A stretch of 14,580 nt of DNA, taken from NCBI GenBank assembly GCA_903927605.1, contig CAIYNT010000043.1, positions 1 to 14,580 of the forward strand, read 5' to 3'. Origin of the DNA: an uncultured Holophagaceae bacterium (GTDB lineage Bacteria > Acidobacteriota > Holophagae > Holophagales > Holophagaceae). Below the pieces are notes generated by a model. The model was not told the origin of the DNA, searched no databases, and saw only the letters and a list, made by a program, of their open reading frames with translations. Position numbers and translations under genes: made by a program. This document shows positions 5,466 through 13,424 of this stretch, in pieces. Every line of letters begins with the position of its first letter. Position 1 is the first letter of the stretch.

Positions 5466-6056
5466 ATGAGAGTGTTATTTGTTCTCGCTCTGATGGCGAT
5501 TGGAGTGATCCCGGCAGCCTGCGTTGCGCCTCAGGGCGCTCTGCTCGCAGTCGACGATAAGATCCTCGATCAGACTCGCGCCGTGGCAGGCAAGCTGGTG
5601 ACTCAACTGGGTGGCAGGCTGAAGGCCGAGATGATGGCCAACGGGCCTACTGCCGCGGTGGATGTATGCAGACAGGCCGCACCGGAAATTGCGGCCAGTC
5701 TGTCGAAGGAATACGGATGGAAAGTGGGTCGCGTTGGGACCCGGGTGCGCACTCCCGGGAACAATCCGATTGCTTGGCAACAGGCCGCGCTTGAGGAGTT
5801 CGCCAGGCAGGCGGCTCAGGGGAAGAAGCTGGACGATCTGGAATTCTGGAAAGTGGTCCAGGAGGGCGGCAAGCCGACGCTGGTCTACGCCAAGGCGATC
5901 AGTGTGCAACCGATGTGCCTGACCTGTCATGGGGGGCCTGACTCCATCCCCGACAAGGTGAAGGCTCGTCTGAAGGCAGACTACCCGGACGACCGGGCGG
6001 TGGGCTACAGCGTGGGTGAATTGCGTGGGGCGGTCGTGATAGCTCGTCCCCTGTAA
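5466..6056 (+). CDS. Secreted DUF3365 (Tll0287-like) c-type heme protein
   Basis: 196 residues from the ATG at 5466, which has AGGGAGG 5 bases upstream; the TTG at 5448 in the same frame lacks such a site. Residues 1-22 form a signal peptide with a PAAC sequence at 16-19, so lipid attachment at Cys19 is possible though the lipobox is not ideal. The conserved family features are VDVCRQAAPEIA (65-76) and the R-x-G-T-R-x-R-T-P-x-N-N-P stretch (89-101). A single heme c attachment motif, CLTCH, is at 151-155. Tll0287-like domains bind one heme outside the cytoplasm and are proposed redox or gas sensors, often fused to signalling modules; this one is stand-alone. A small signal-peptide-like ORF with its own RBS begins 55 bases after the stop. 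Confidence 0.87.
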   Translation: MRVLFVLALMAIGVIPAACVAPQGALLAVDDKILDQTRAVAGKLVTQLGGRLKAEMMANGPTAAVDVCRQAAPEIAASLSKEYGWKVGRVGTRVRTPGNNPIAWQQAALEEFARQAAQGKKLDDLEFWKVVQEGGKPTLVYAKAISVQPMCLTCHGGPDSIPDKVKARLKADYPDDRAVGYSVGELRGAVVIARPL

Positions 6057-6111
6057 ACGCACGGTTGGTATTCCCGCGTGGCCCTGCCCTCCGGCGCATA
6101 AGGAGAAAGCC

Positions 6112-6210
6112 ATGGTCCGCGGTTTCGCTTTCCTGCTGCTATTTCAGTCGGCCAAGGCCGCAAATGTATCTGTGGCCATGAACAAGTCCGCCGATCCGAT
6201 TTCTGATTGA
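6112..6210 (+). pseudogene. Truncated signal-peptide ORF after the heme protein (candidate gene remnant)
   Basis: An ATG at 6112 lies 6 bases after AAGGAG (6100-6105) and encodes MVRGFAFLLLFQ, a Lys/Arg-then-hydrophobic start typical of an exported protein. From 6144 the sequence is the 3' end of the opposite-strand reductase gene, and the frame stops at 6208-6210 after 32 residues. The simplest reading is the 5' end of a former second gene of the heme-protein operon, cut by the junction that brought in the reductase. A genuine 32-residue peptide is less likely. Confidence 0.35.
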
Positions 6211-7160
6211 TGCGTTCCCTGTCTCAGCATGGCTTTTAGCTCGGCATAAAGTCTCTGGCTGACCGGCACCTGGATCCCGCAGTCTTCCGCCAGTCGGCAC
6301 AGGGTCCCGCTGAAGAGCTCCAGTTCGCAGTCCCTCCCGGCCTCCACGTCTCGTTTCATGGAACTGGTGCCATCGGGCAGCATGATGTCGAGGATTCGCA
6401 TGCTGCGCTCCACAATATCGTCCGGTTGATGGATTCCCAGTGCACAGGCGACTGACGCCGTCTCTTCCGAGAGCTGCCGCATCGTGTGGTGCAACACCGG
6501 ATCGCGACGGACACCTTCCGCATTCGTCTGGTACCGTGCCGTCAGCACTGAAAAGGCGCAGTTGTAATTGTACTTTTCCCAAACGGCAGCCTCGATATCC
6601 TGGCTCAGGACGCATTCCATTCCTGCCCTGCGGATCGTGGCTGCAATTTTCTCCATAGTAGCTTGCTGGTCTTCACTTGCAGGCCTCTCCGGCTCTGCGC
6701 CGAAAACAACCCTATTGTACTTGTCCGTATGGATGACGAGTCCCGGCTCGGGAGACTTGGATGTTACATACATGCAGGCATCCAGCACGAGTCCCTGGCC
6801 GATCCCGTCAAAGATCTGCCGTCCATGGCCGACGCCGTTCAGCAGCGGGATCACGATGGTTCCAGGGCCGATCAGCGGCTTCGCAGAGGCAATGGCCCCA
6901 TCCAGGGAATAGCCCTTTACACAGATGAAAAGAACGTCCGGGATTCCGAAACCTTCGGCGGCCTTTTGGGTGTCGTCTGTTGCGTATGCCGGCCGCACTC
7001 TGAAGTCGCCGTTAAGCTCCGAACGGACTTCCAGACCGTCTTTTGAGATGCTGTTGAGCGCCCGGCCCCGGGTGATGAAACAGACCTGCTCTCCGGCCCT
7101 GACCAGGAGGCCGCCCAGATACCCGCCGGTTCCGCCGAGGCCGATTACTGCGAATTTCAT
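6144..7160 (-). CDS. Ketopantoate reductase-family (2-dehydropantoate 2-reductase) protein
   Basis: 338 residues from the ATG at 7160, which has GGAGAA at good distance; the frame extends 18 codons further upstream without an RBS. The N-terminal Rossmann domain carries VIGLGGTGGYLGG (5-17). Lys81 in CVKGYS and Asn108 in LLNGVG are the expected NADPH/substrate residues. The C-terminal helical domain has the likely catalytic Lys196 (EKYNYN) and the SSMKRD (266-271)...CELE signature with Glu279. PanE makes pantoate for coenzyme A synthesis, but this family has many paralogues acting on other 2-keto acids, and no pantothenate genes are nearby. I therefore give no symbol. It stands alone, converges on the heme-protein gene and overlaps a truncated ORF at its 3' end, which hints at insertion. 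Confidence 0.85.
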   Translation of the reverse strand: MKFAVIGLGGTGGYLGGLLVRAGEQVCFITRGRALNSISKDGLEVRSELNGDFRVRPAYATDDTQKAAEGFGIPDVLFICVKGYSLDGAIASAKPLIGPGTIVIPLLNGVGHGRQIFDGIGQGLVLDACMYVTSKSPEPGLVIHTDKYNRVVFGAEPERPASEDQQATMEKIAATIRRAGMECVLSQDIEAAVWEKYNYNCAFSVLTARYQTNAEGVRRDPVLHHTMRQLSEETASVACALGIHQPDDIVERSMRILDIMLPDGTSSMKRDVEAGRDCELELFSGTLCRLAEDCGIQVPVSQRLYAELKAMLRQGTHQSEIGSADLFMATDTFAALAD

Positions 7161-7355
7161 TATTTCTCCATCTGTTTGTTGTCGATTGTCAGTGGTCCCT
7201 TGCCTCTGGCGCAATCCTGGGCTCCTTCACCTGGGCTTTGCAGAGACCGCTGATTGTAGATGCACCCGGACTCCGATGGATGCATCCCTAAGTGGGAACA
7301 ACTTTCCTGCAATCTGCCCCCGCCCCAAATAACTTGACTTAGTATGGAAACGGTA

Positions 7356-7370
7356 CGTCGTCTGTCGACG
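7356..7370. promoter_or_regulatory. Small inverted repeat before the XRE gene
   Basis: CGTCG (7356-7360) and CGACG (7366-7370) flank TCTGT, 24 bases before the ATG at 7394. TTGACT at 7334-7339 could be a -35 box, but no good -10 follows at the right distance. Autoregulation by the XRE protein at this site is inference. The whole 7161-7393 gap has no credible gene; a GATGCA/TGCATC pair at 7259 and 7281 is the only other structure. Confidence 0.3.
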
Positions 7371-7393
7371 GTCCCATCTAGGAGAGAACCAAA

Positions 7394-7831
7394 ATGCCGA
7401 ACATTGCATCAGTCCTGAAGGATGAGGTTGTACGCCTAGCCCGGAAAGAAGTCCGCAAAGAGGTGGAGGGGCTCAAGAAGGCATCGGGGCAGTATCGGTC
7501 TGACATTGCCGGGCTGAAGCGGCGCATGGCTGCACTTGAAAAGCTGGTGGCACGACTGGAGAAGAAGGCACCAAGCAAGGCAAAACCCGAGGCGGCTGAT
7601 GAGGCGACCACGCGGCTTCGATTCAGTGCGACGAGGCTTGCCGCCCAGAGGCAGAAACTGGGGTTGTCCGCCGCAGACATGGGGGCTCTCGTGGGTGTGT
7701 CGGCGCAGACTGTCTACAACTGGGAGGCGGGGAAGTCCCGGCCACGGCAGCAGCAACTATCCGCCATAGCGGCCATCCGGAAGCTGGGGAAGCGGGAAGC
7801 CCAGGCCCGGTTGGCAAGCCTGACGGATTGA
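7394..7831 (+). CDS. XRE-type helix-turn-helix protein with N-terminal coiled coil
   Basis: 145 residues with GGAGAG 7 bases before the ATG. Residues about 5-58 are charged with regular hydrophobic spacing (VVRLARKEVRKEVEGL, MAALEKLVARLEKK) and should form a coiled coil, probably for dimerisation. A Lys/Ala-rich linker (58-73) follows. The C-terminal part is a Cro/C1-type domain: LAAQRQKLGLSAADMGALVG (82-101), recognition helix VSAQTVYNWEAGKSRPR (102-118), then a closing helix. In classic XRE repressors the DNA-binding domain is N-terminal, so the reversed order is notable. No phage or toxin partner is adjacent. It converges on the hemerythrin gene with a gap of only 15 bases. Its target is unknown. 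Confidence 0.85.
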   Translation: MPNIASVLKDEVVRLARKEVRKEVEGLKKASGQYRSDIAGLKRRMAALEKLVARLEKKAPSKAKPEAADEATTRLRFSATRLAAQRQKLGLSAADMGALVGVSAQTVYNWEAGKSRPRQQQLSAIAAIRKLGKREAQARLASLTD

Positions 7832-7846
7832 TTGGCAAGACTCATT

Positions 7847-8293
7847 TCAACGGAGTCCGTGACGTCGCATGGCTGCTGCGTATTTGCGGTCCATGATCTG
7901 CATATGGGGAATCAGCCAAGATTTCAGGAAGTTGGGTATGGCCAAGGCACTGATGCCCCCATTCTGAACCTTTTGAAGCAGTTCCTTGGCCTGCTGGATC
8001 AAGGCCGCGTGCTCGGCCACATGGGCCTCCCGTTCAGGGAATTCAATATTGTCCATGACGCTTTCCTCGTGCTCGAAATGAGCCTGCGTTTGGTGGATGA
8101 GAGATTCCATCAGATTCTGGGCTAGAGCGCGATCATGCTTTTCTTGCACTGTGGCGTGTATCTGGCCCATCAGAGTGACGAGTCGCTCGTGTTCCTGATC
8201 AAAGACCGTCACCCCAACGGAATGTTCCTCGCTGGACCAGACGAAGAAGGGGACCTCGGTTTCTGGGATTGATTTTGATTTTGAAAACCACAT
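7847..8293 (-). CDS. Bacteriohemerythrin (di-iron O2-binding protein)
   Basis: 148 residues. All seven expected iron ligands are present with family spacing: His35 (DQEH), His72 and Glu76 (HFEHE), His91 and His95 (HVAEH), His130 and Asp135 (HMQIMD). The SVGV..FDQEH opening is typical of stand-alone bacterial hemerythrins, which bind O2 at a non-heme di-iron centre and serve O2 delivery, storage or sensing, and sometimes NO handling. There is no signal peptide, so it is cytosolic. The ATG is the only start available after an upstream in-frame stop, but no good Shine-Dalgarno precedes it. The 271 bases before it (8294-8564) contain no gene I can support; an AGGCCG/CGGCCT stem-loop at 8367-8383 is the only structure. 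Confidence 0.92.
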   Translation of the reverse strand: MWFSKSKSIPETEVPFFVWSSEEHSVGVTVFDQEHERLVTLMGQIHATVQEKHDRALAQNLMESLIHQTQAHFEHEESVMDNIEFPEREAHVAEHAALIQQAKELLQKVQNGGISALAIPNFLKSWLIPHMQIMDRKYAAAMRRHGLR

Positions 8294-8564
8294 GGCTGCT
8301 CGACGCCCCGATCTGTTTCCAGCTGTATTTCAGGCCCAAAGATACATCGGCTCCGTTCCAGCGCCAAGGCCGGTTTACGGCCTGGGAGGGCCAATCTATC
8401 AAGGCCCCCGCAACAAGGCGCCGCTCCGGATCACAGACGACTCGACCGTCACGTTGCAGGTGACTTCATCGCACCCATCTGGAAGTGCCCCCTTGCTCGG
8501 AGTCGATCTTTTCGATTGATCGGAGCGGCACGGGATCCAGTACAGCGCATCAAACGCTCCTGCA

Positions 8565-9698
8565 TCAATGCAGTTGGGGTTCAGCCTGGAGGTCCCGGAT
8601 CGGGAATCCTCCCTCCAGGCCGTGCTTGGTCATGACCACCTGCCACAGCTGGATGCTCCTGGCCCGGAAGGCTCCCGCGCAGGACAATAAGTAGTACGTC
8701 CACATCCGGAAAAACCGCTGGTCGAAGCGATCCTTCAAGCGCGGCCATTCCTCGGTAAAGTTCTGGTACCAGGCCATGAGGGTGCGGTCATAGTCGCTAC
8801 CGAAAACATGCCAATCCTCCATGACGAAACGTCCCTCCATCGCGTGGCTGATCTGGGCCTGGGAAGGCAGCTCACCGTTGGGGAAGATGTATTTTGCGAT
8901 CCAGGGGTCGACCCCGACCCGGGATGCGTTTCCCCCAATGGAATGCAGGAGGAAGATCCCGTCCTCCGCGAGGTAGTTCCTGACGATGTCCATGAAGGTC
9001 CCATAGTTTTTATGTCCCACATGCTCGAACATGCCGATGGATACCACCCGGTCGAAAGACTGGTCGGGGAGGTCCCGGTAATCCTGCACCTGGAACGTCA
9101 CCGAGAGCCCCCGGCAGGATTCCTCCGCAAACAGCTTTTGCGGCAGGGACAGGGTGATACCCATGACTTTGGCGCCATAGTGCTGGGCGGCATGTTTCGC
9201 CAGGGCGCCCCATCCGCATCCGATGTCCAGCAGACGCATGTTCGGCTTTAGCATCAATTTCTGGCACACCAGTTCCAGCTTGTTGTACTGCGCCTCCTCC
9301 AGGGACCTCGCGCCTTTCCAATAGCCGCAGCTGTAGTTCATTCTCGAATCCAGCATGGCCTGGAACAAATCGTTGCCTAGATCATAGTGTTTGACGATCA
9401 CTTCCCTGGAACGGACCCGGCTCTGGAAGTTGAACATCCGGTGCGCCCAGGCCCGGAGCGCGAGTTTGGGTGTCAGGCGTAGACGCTCCTCTAGACTGGA
9501 ACCCAGCAGGCGGGCGAAAAAGCCGTCCAACTGCTGACTGTCCCACCAACCCTCGATATAGGCTTCCCCCAGCCCGAGGTTCCGGTCGGCCCAGACGCGC
9601 TGGTAAAACGCAGGATCGTGAATCTGGATATCCCAGGGATTGGATCCGCCTGGCTCAATCCCTGCCGCGGCGAACAGTTGATCCACCAACTCTCGCAT
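8565..9698 (-). CDS. cfa: Cyclopropane-fatty-acyl-phospholipid synthase
   Basis: 377 residues, with AGGAGGAGAT a few bases before the ATG. The enzyme methylenates cis double bonds of membrane phospholipid acyl chains using S-adenosylmethionine, typically on entry into stationary phase or under acid stress. Visible residues are the active-site Cys124 in NYSCGYW, the SAM-binding LLDIGCGWG (156-164), Glu225-His226 in MFEHVG, His252 in LLHSIGG, IFPNGELPS (271-279) and Tyr303. These match E. coli Cfa residues Cys139, Glu239, His266 and Tyr317, which hold the catalytic bicarbonate. Length and domain order (short N-terminal lipid-binding domain, then methyltransferase) are normal. The 9699-9910 gap to thiM shows no gene, and no good promoter was identified, though TATATT near 9767-9772 (minus strand) is a possible -10. 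Confidence 0.96.
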   Translation of the reverse strand: MRELVDQLFAAAGIEPGGSNPWDIQIHDPAFYQRVWADRNLGLGEAYIEGWWDSQQLDGFFARLLGSSLEERLRLTPKLALRAWAHRMFNFQSRVRSREVIVKHYDLGNDLFQAMLDSRMNYSCGYWKGARSLEEAQYNKLELVCQKLMLKPNMRLLDIGCGWGALAKHAAQHYGAKVMGITLSLPQKLFAEESCRGLSVTFQVQDYRDLPDQSFDRVVSIGMFEHVGHKNYGTFMDIVRNYLAEDGIFLLHSIGGNASRVGVDPWIAKYIFPNGELPSQAQISHAMEGRFVMEDWHVFGSDYDRTLMAWYQNFTEEWPRLKDRFDQRFFRMWTYYLLSCAGAFRARSIQLWQVVMTKHGLEGGFPIRDLQAEPQLH

Positions 9699-9910
9699 CG
9701 GAGATCTCCTCCTGAATGAAATCTCTCATCACCGGATCCTTTGCAATCTCCGGCTCCAGAATCAGTAATATAACCGCCCTGTCCATGCGCCCATGGGATC
9801 GACTGACGCGGGCCTGGCTCAAGTGGATACCGGACCGGACCACACAATGACCCCCTCAGTGCGTTTAGGAGGAATGGGGCAGGGCCGCCTTCCAGCAGGC
9901 CCCTTTCATC

Positions 9911-10717
9911 TCAGGACTCCAGACGGGTGCGCTGCGTGATGTCGTCCTTTGTCAGTCGATAGAGGGCATCCAGGAAGTGCATCTGCAGGGAGCCCGGTCC
10001 CTCCGCTCTTTCCGCGGCGATTTCGCCCGCGATGCCCATGACGGCCATAGCCTGAGCTGCAGCCAGCGCTTGGTCCGGGTTGACCGCGGCGAAAGCCCCG
10101 CAAAGGGCCGTGGCCGTACAGCCAAGCCCGGTCACCTTGGTCATCATGGGGTGACCATTCCGGACCCGGAAGATCTCCCTGCCACCTACGATGTAGTCGG
10201 TCTCCCCGCTGATGCAGATGACCGAGCCGAGGCTGTCGTGGAGGAACTGAGCGGCCGCCACCGCATCCTTGGAGGCCTCTGTGCTATCCACGCCCTTGGT
10301 TTTTGCCCGGTCCCCACAGAGGGCCATGATCTCCGAGGCGTTCCCGCGGATGATGCTGGGGTGGGTGGCGGCAAGCAGGTCCTGGACCGTGCGGGTTCGA
10401 TAGGGCGTGGCCCCCGCTCCCACCGGGTCCAGCACGATGGGGATGCCCCGCTTCGCGGCCTGCTCCGTGGCCTTGAACATGGACCTGACCCACTCCCTGC
10501 TCAAGGTGCCGATGTTGATGACCAGGGCTGAGGAGATGCCCACCATGTCCACCACCTCCTCCTCGGCGTGGGCCATCACGGGCGAGGCGCCGATGGCCAG
10601 AAGGGCATTGGCGGTTGTGTTCATGACCACATAGTTGGTGATGTTGTGGATCACCGGCGCCAGGTTGCGAATCGCGGTCACGGCTGTCCAAGCGTTCAAC
10701 CGATCCTGTTCGGGCAT
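9911..10717 (-). CDS. thiM: Hydroxyethylthiazole kinase
   Basis: 268 residues, with GGGGAGG 4 bases before the ATG. ThiM phosphorylates 4-methyl-5-(2-hydroxyethyl)thiazole with ATP, salvaging the thiazole half of thiamin. Signature segments are [20 protein letters not shown] (24-43), VLDPVGAG (95-102), RGNASEI (124-130) and the TGLGC (196-200) anion hole with Cys200 preceding TATAL. Length is normal for the family. It stands without thiD or thiE, but thiC lies 3.4 kb away on the same strand. I looked for a TPP riboswitch in the 190 bases upstream and saw no CUGAGA-type core. The YncE-like gene is divergent. Confidence 0.95.
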   Translation of the reverse strand: MPEQDRLNAWTAVTAIRNLAPVIHNITNYVVMNTTANALLAIGASPVMAHAEEEVVDMVGISSALVINIGTLSREWVRSMFKATEQAAKRGIPIVLDPVGAGATPYRTRTVQDLLAATHPSIIRGNASEIMALCGDRAKTKGVDSTEASKDAVAAAQFLHDSLGSVICISGETDYIVGGREIFRVRNGHPMMTKVTGLGCTATALCGAFAAVNPDQALAAAQAMAVMGIAGEIAAERAEGPGSLQMHFLDALYRLTKDDITQRTRLES

Positions 10718-10909
10718 GAGGCCTCCCCTGATGGTGCATCCCTGTTGACCTACTCTCCGTTAGTTTGTCCGATCATGGTGCGGATTCCACTGCATTTGAG
10801 GCGCTCGACTCCGGAAGCATCTGGGGGGCCAGAACGCAAGGATCCTGCGGAAGTTGGGTCGGGTACTTCCCCGGGCGATGGTAGATTTCTAGGGTCCTTC
10901 GGGGGATTC

Positions 10910-11926
10910 ATGAAACGATATGCCTCATTCCTGTTGTCTCTCATCCTCGGACTGCCCGTGGTGCTGCGGGCCGCCGGACCGGAAGTGCTTCGCATCTTCA
11001 AGGTCGGGGGTGAGGGCCGCTGGGATTACGTGACCTTGGATCCTGCTGGTGCGCGGCTCTATGTGCCCCGCTCCACGCGGGTGATGGTCCTGGATCTGGA
11101 TGGTCATGTGAAGGGCGAGGTCCCGGGTACTGGGGGCGTGCACGGCGTGACCCTTTCCGCAGAGCTGGATCGGGGCTGGACCAGCAACGGACAGTCCGGC
11201 ACGGTCACGGTCTTCAAGCTCTCCACCCTGGAGGTGCAGAAGGTGGTGAAGACCACCGGTGAGAACCCGGACGCCATCCTCTTCGAACCTGCCACCAGGC
11301 GGGTCTTCACGTTCAATGGCCGGGGCAAGAATGCCACGGTGATCGATGCCCTCAGCTCTGACGTGGTGGGCACCATCCCCATGGGCGGCAAGCCCGAATT
11401 CGCCGCCTGCGACGGTTCGGGCCGGGTCTATGTGAACAACGAGGACACCTCGGAGATCCTCGCCATCAATGCCCGCACCCTCCAGGTGGAAGCCAGGTGG
11501 TCCCTCAAGCCCCTGGAGGAGCCCAGTGGTCTGGCCATGGACGTGAAGCAGAACCGCCTCTTCTCCGTGGGCCGCAACAAGCTTGTGGCCGTGGTGGATG
11601 CAGGCTCTGGCAAGGTCCTCGCCACCCTGCCCATCGGCTCCGGCACTGATGGCGTCGCCTTCGATCCAGGTACGGGCTGTGCCTACGTCAGCAACGGGGA
11701 AGGCACCATCTCTGTTATCCGCCCGACCGGCCCCGGGACCTACGAAGTGTCGGCCACGATCCCCACGCGGGCGGGTGCCCGCACCATCGTGGACAACCCC
11801 CTCACCCACCGGCTCTACCTGCCCACAGCAGAGTTCATGCCGATCCCCAAGGATGCCAAGCCCGGCACCCGGCCGACCATGGTTCCGGACAGCTTCCAGA
11901 TCCTCGAAGTGGGTGAAGCTCATTGA
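10910..11926 (+). CDS. Secreted YncE-like seven-bladed beta-propeller protein
   Basis: 338 residues from the ATG at 10910, with GGGGGA just upstream; the frame is open much further (to 10568) across the thiM start and upstream gap, and this extension is rejected. Residues 1-22 are a Sec signal peptide. The mature part shows seven YVTN/YncE-type repeats, recognisable as R-L/V-Y/F-V strands each followed by a V-x-D/V-I strand: near residues 49, 76, 123, 158, 206, 249 and 297. Such propellers are exported scaffold or binding proteins, with no catalytic residues known for most. Its ligand is unknown. No cytochrome or export genes are adjacent. The FKBP gene follows after a 106-base gap holding a 14-bp palindrome. 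Confidence 0.85.
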   Translation: MKRYASFLLSLILGLPVVLRAAGPEVLRIFKVGGEGRWDYVTLDPAGARLYVPRSTRVMVLDLDGHVKGEVPGTGGVHGVTLSAELDRGWTSNGQSGTVTVFKLSTLEVQKVVKTTGENPDAILFEPATRRVFTFNGRGKNATVIDALSSDVVGTIPMGGKPEFAACDGSGRVYVNNEDTSEILAINARTLQVEARWSLKPLEEPSGLAMDVKQNRLFSVGRNKLVAVVDAGSGKVLATLPIGSGTDGVAFDPGTGCAYVSNGEGTISVIRPTGPGTYEVSATIPTRAGARTIVDNPLTHRLYLPTAEFMPIPKDAKPGTRPTMVPDSFQILEVGEAH

Positions 11927-11988
11927 TCCGGAACCAGCCCATCTCGTCGCACCCTTCGGCCCCCCAGGCTTTTGGGCTACGCTCGCAG

Positions 11989-12002
11989 TCAGGGATCCCT
12001 GA
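11989..12002. promoter_or_regulatory. 14-bp perfect palindrome upstream of the FKBP gene
   Basis: TCAGGGATCCCTGA is exactly self-complementary and lies 30 bases before the FKBP ATG. Position and symmetry suit a dimeric regulator site; no T run follows, so it is not a terminator. An imperfect AGCCC/GGGCT pairing at 11935 and 11974 precedes it. Confidence 0.35.
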
Positions 12003-12032
12003 GTCGTCGTGGGGCCCATTCCAGGAGTTCCC

Positions 12033-12503
12033 ATGAAACGACCCGTGCTCTGTCTGGCGCTCCTCCTGGTGGGATTCCCTGCCTCCACAGCGCAGTCTCC
12101 TCAGACACCTAGCAAGACTGCGCTCCAGCCCAAACCAAAGGGGCCCGTGATGATCACCACCGATTCTGGCCTGAAGTATCTGGACACCGTGGTCGGAACC
12201 GGGGCCTCTCCCCAGCGGGGCCAGCGCTGCATGGTCCACTACACGGGCTGGCTTGACGATGGCCGCGGCCAGCACGGGAAGAGGTTCGACAGCTCTCTGG
12301 ATCGGGGCCAGCCGTTGGCCATCCCCATCGGCGTGGGCCGCGTCATCAAGGGTTGGGACGAGGGCCTGCTGACCATGAAGGTGGGCGGCAAGCGCACCCT
12401 CTACATCCCGTCCTACCTCGGCTACGGTCCCAGGGGCGCCGGGGGGGAGATCCCCCCCAACGCCGACCTGATCTTCGAAGTGGAACTGCTGGGCGTACAG
12501 TAG
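12033..12503 (+). CDS. Secreted FKBP-type peptidyl-prolyl cis-trans isomerase
   Basis: 156 residues from the ATG at 12033, with AGGAG 5 bases upstream; a GTG eight codons earlier is less likely. A signal peptide (1-20, ending ASTA|Q) and a Pro/Lys linker (21-38) precede a single FKBP domain (about 41-156). Family residues are VHYTGWL (68-74), the FDSS stretch (85-88), VIKGWDEGL (104-112), KRTLYIPSYLGYG (120-132) and the closing LIFEVELLGV. The enzyme catalyses proline isomerisation during folding of exported proteins in the periplasm. There is no second domain of the FkpA dimerisation type. It converges on the dapF-like gene with a 40-base gap lacking an obvious terminator. Confidence 0.94.
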   Translation: MKRPVLCLALLLVGFPASTAQSPQTPSKTALQPKPKGPVMITTDSGLKYLDTVVGTGASPQRGQRCMVHYTGWLDDGRGQHGKRFDSSLDRGQPLAIPIGVGRVIKGWDEGLLTMKVGGKRTLYIPSYLGYGPRGAGGEIPPNADLIFEVELLGVQ

Positions 12504-12543
12504 TCGCCGTGCCGCCAACAGGGCAGCCTGAGCGGACACACTC

Positions 12544-13404
12544 TCAGTATTTCCAATCCGGGTGCAAGGTGCCCTTGAAGACAGGCTGGACCGGTCCGGT
12601 CATGAGGAGCTGGCCTTCGGGTGTGAACTCGATCTCAAGCGAACCGCCCGGCATCAGGACCGTAACGTGGTCATCCACTAGGCCCAGGCGGCGGCAGGCG
12701 GCGGCGGCCGCACAGCTGCTGCCCGATGCCGGTGTGTAACCGGCCCCCCGCTCCCAGATCTCGGTGCGGATGCGACGGCGGTTGACCACCTCCACCAGTT
12801 GGACGTTCACCCGCTCCGGGAACTCCGGGTGCTTTTCGATCTGAGCGCCGAGCCGACGGGCATTGGCTGGGGAGACCTCACCCGGGAACAGCACGCAGTG
12901 CGGATTCCCCATGCTGAGGGCGGTGATGGTGATGGCCCCAGAGGGAAGGAACAGTGGGGTCTCCAGGACCTCGAGATGGGAGGCAATGCCCGTGAAGGGG
13001 ATGTCTCCTGCCCGGAAGCTGGGTCGGCCCATGTCCACCTGGACCAGGCTGCCATCCTGGGCCAGGAAGCGGACCTCCGCGGCACCCCCGGCCGTATGGA
13101 TGCGGCAACCCGTGTTTTTGGCGTGCCCTGCCTCCAGGAGGTAGCGGGCGAACATGCGCAGGCCGTCCCCGCTCTTCTCCGCCTCGCTGCCGTCGGGATT
13201 GAAGATCCGCAGGCCGAACGCTTGCGGATCTTCGGGGACTGGCAGGGGACCCAGCAGGATCCCATCGGAGCCGATGCCATGGCGCCGGTCGCAGAGGGCC
13301 TGGGCGAGCCGTGGCGTCATTTCGAAGGAAGCCACGGTCGGATCCAGCACGAGGTAGTCGCTGCCGAGCGCCTGGAATTTGAAGAAGAGGAGTTCGTTTA
13401 GCAT
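12544..13404 (-). CDS. dapF: Diaminopimelate epimerase-family protein with both catalytic cysteines replaced by serine
   Basis: 286 residues from the ATG at 13404 (AGGA 7 bases upstream); a TTG at 13410 is too close to that site. True DapF interconverts LL- and meso-diaminopimelate with two cysteines, one in a DGS-x-x-x-x-CGNG stretch and one in ERG-x-GET-x-ACGTG. Here these read NPDGSEAEKSGDGLR (69-83, Ser78) and ERGAGYTPASGSSCA (218-232, Ser227), so both are serine, and Glu of GET is Tyr223. Cys231 lies four residues after the second site. The rest of the fold is kept: RRHGIGSDG (40-48), MGNPHC (165-170) and RVNVQ (198-202). I recall annotated homologues with the same SG-x-G/ASGSS pattern, but no tested activity. 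It may be a variant epimerase or another isomerase; the symbol marks family only. It follows the DJ-1 gene after 20 bases. Confidence 0.8.
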   Translation of the reverse strand: MLNELLFFKFQALGSDYLVLDPTVASFEMTPRLAQALCDRRHGIGSDGILLGPLPVPEDPQAFGLRIFNPDGSEAEKSGDGLRMFARYLLEAGHAKNTGCRIHTAGGAAEVRFLAQDGSLVQVDMGRPSFRAGDIPFTGIASHLEVLETPLFLPSGAITITALSMGNPHCVLFPGEVSPANARRLGAQIEKHPEFPERVNVQLVEVVNRRRIRTEIWERGAGYTPASGSSCAAAAACRRLGLVDDHVTVLMPGGSLEIEFTPEGQLLMTGPVQPVFKGTLHPDWKY

Positions 13405-13424
13405 GGACAAGTCCTAGAGCCAGC

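Noticed and set aside
8292..8519. 75-codon plus-strand ORF divergent from hemerythrin
   Set aside because: Its ATG overlaps the hemerythrin start codon, there is no Shine-Dalgarno sequence, and the translation matches nothing I recognise. It may be a gene remnant but cannot be supported.
9655..9843. 62-codon minus-strand ORF across the cfa start
   Set aside because: Overlaps the cfa RBS and 5' end in another frame; no RBS of its own.
9850..9910. Terminator for thiM
   Set aside because: A GGGGC/GCCCC pairing exists (about 9874-9903), but the inner stem is poor and no T run follows on the minus strand.
10718..10909. TPP riboswitch upstream of thiM
   Set aside because: I searched the minus strand for the conserved CUGAGA and downstream purine-rich core and did not find them.
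10925..12088. 387-codon minus-strand ORF
   Set aside because: Antisense to the YncE-like propeller, His/Gly/Asp-rich in the way of shadow frames, with no RBS and no recognisable domain.
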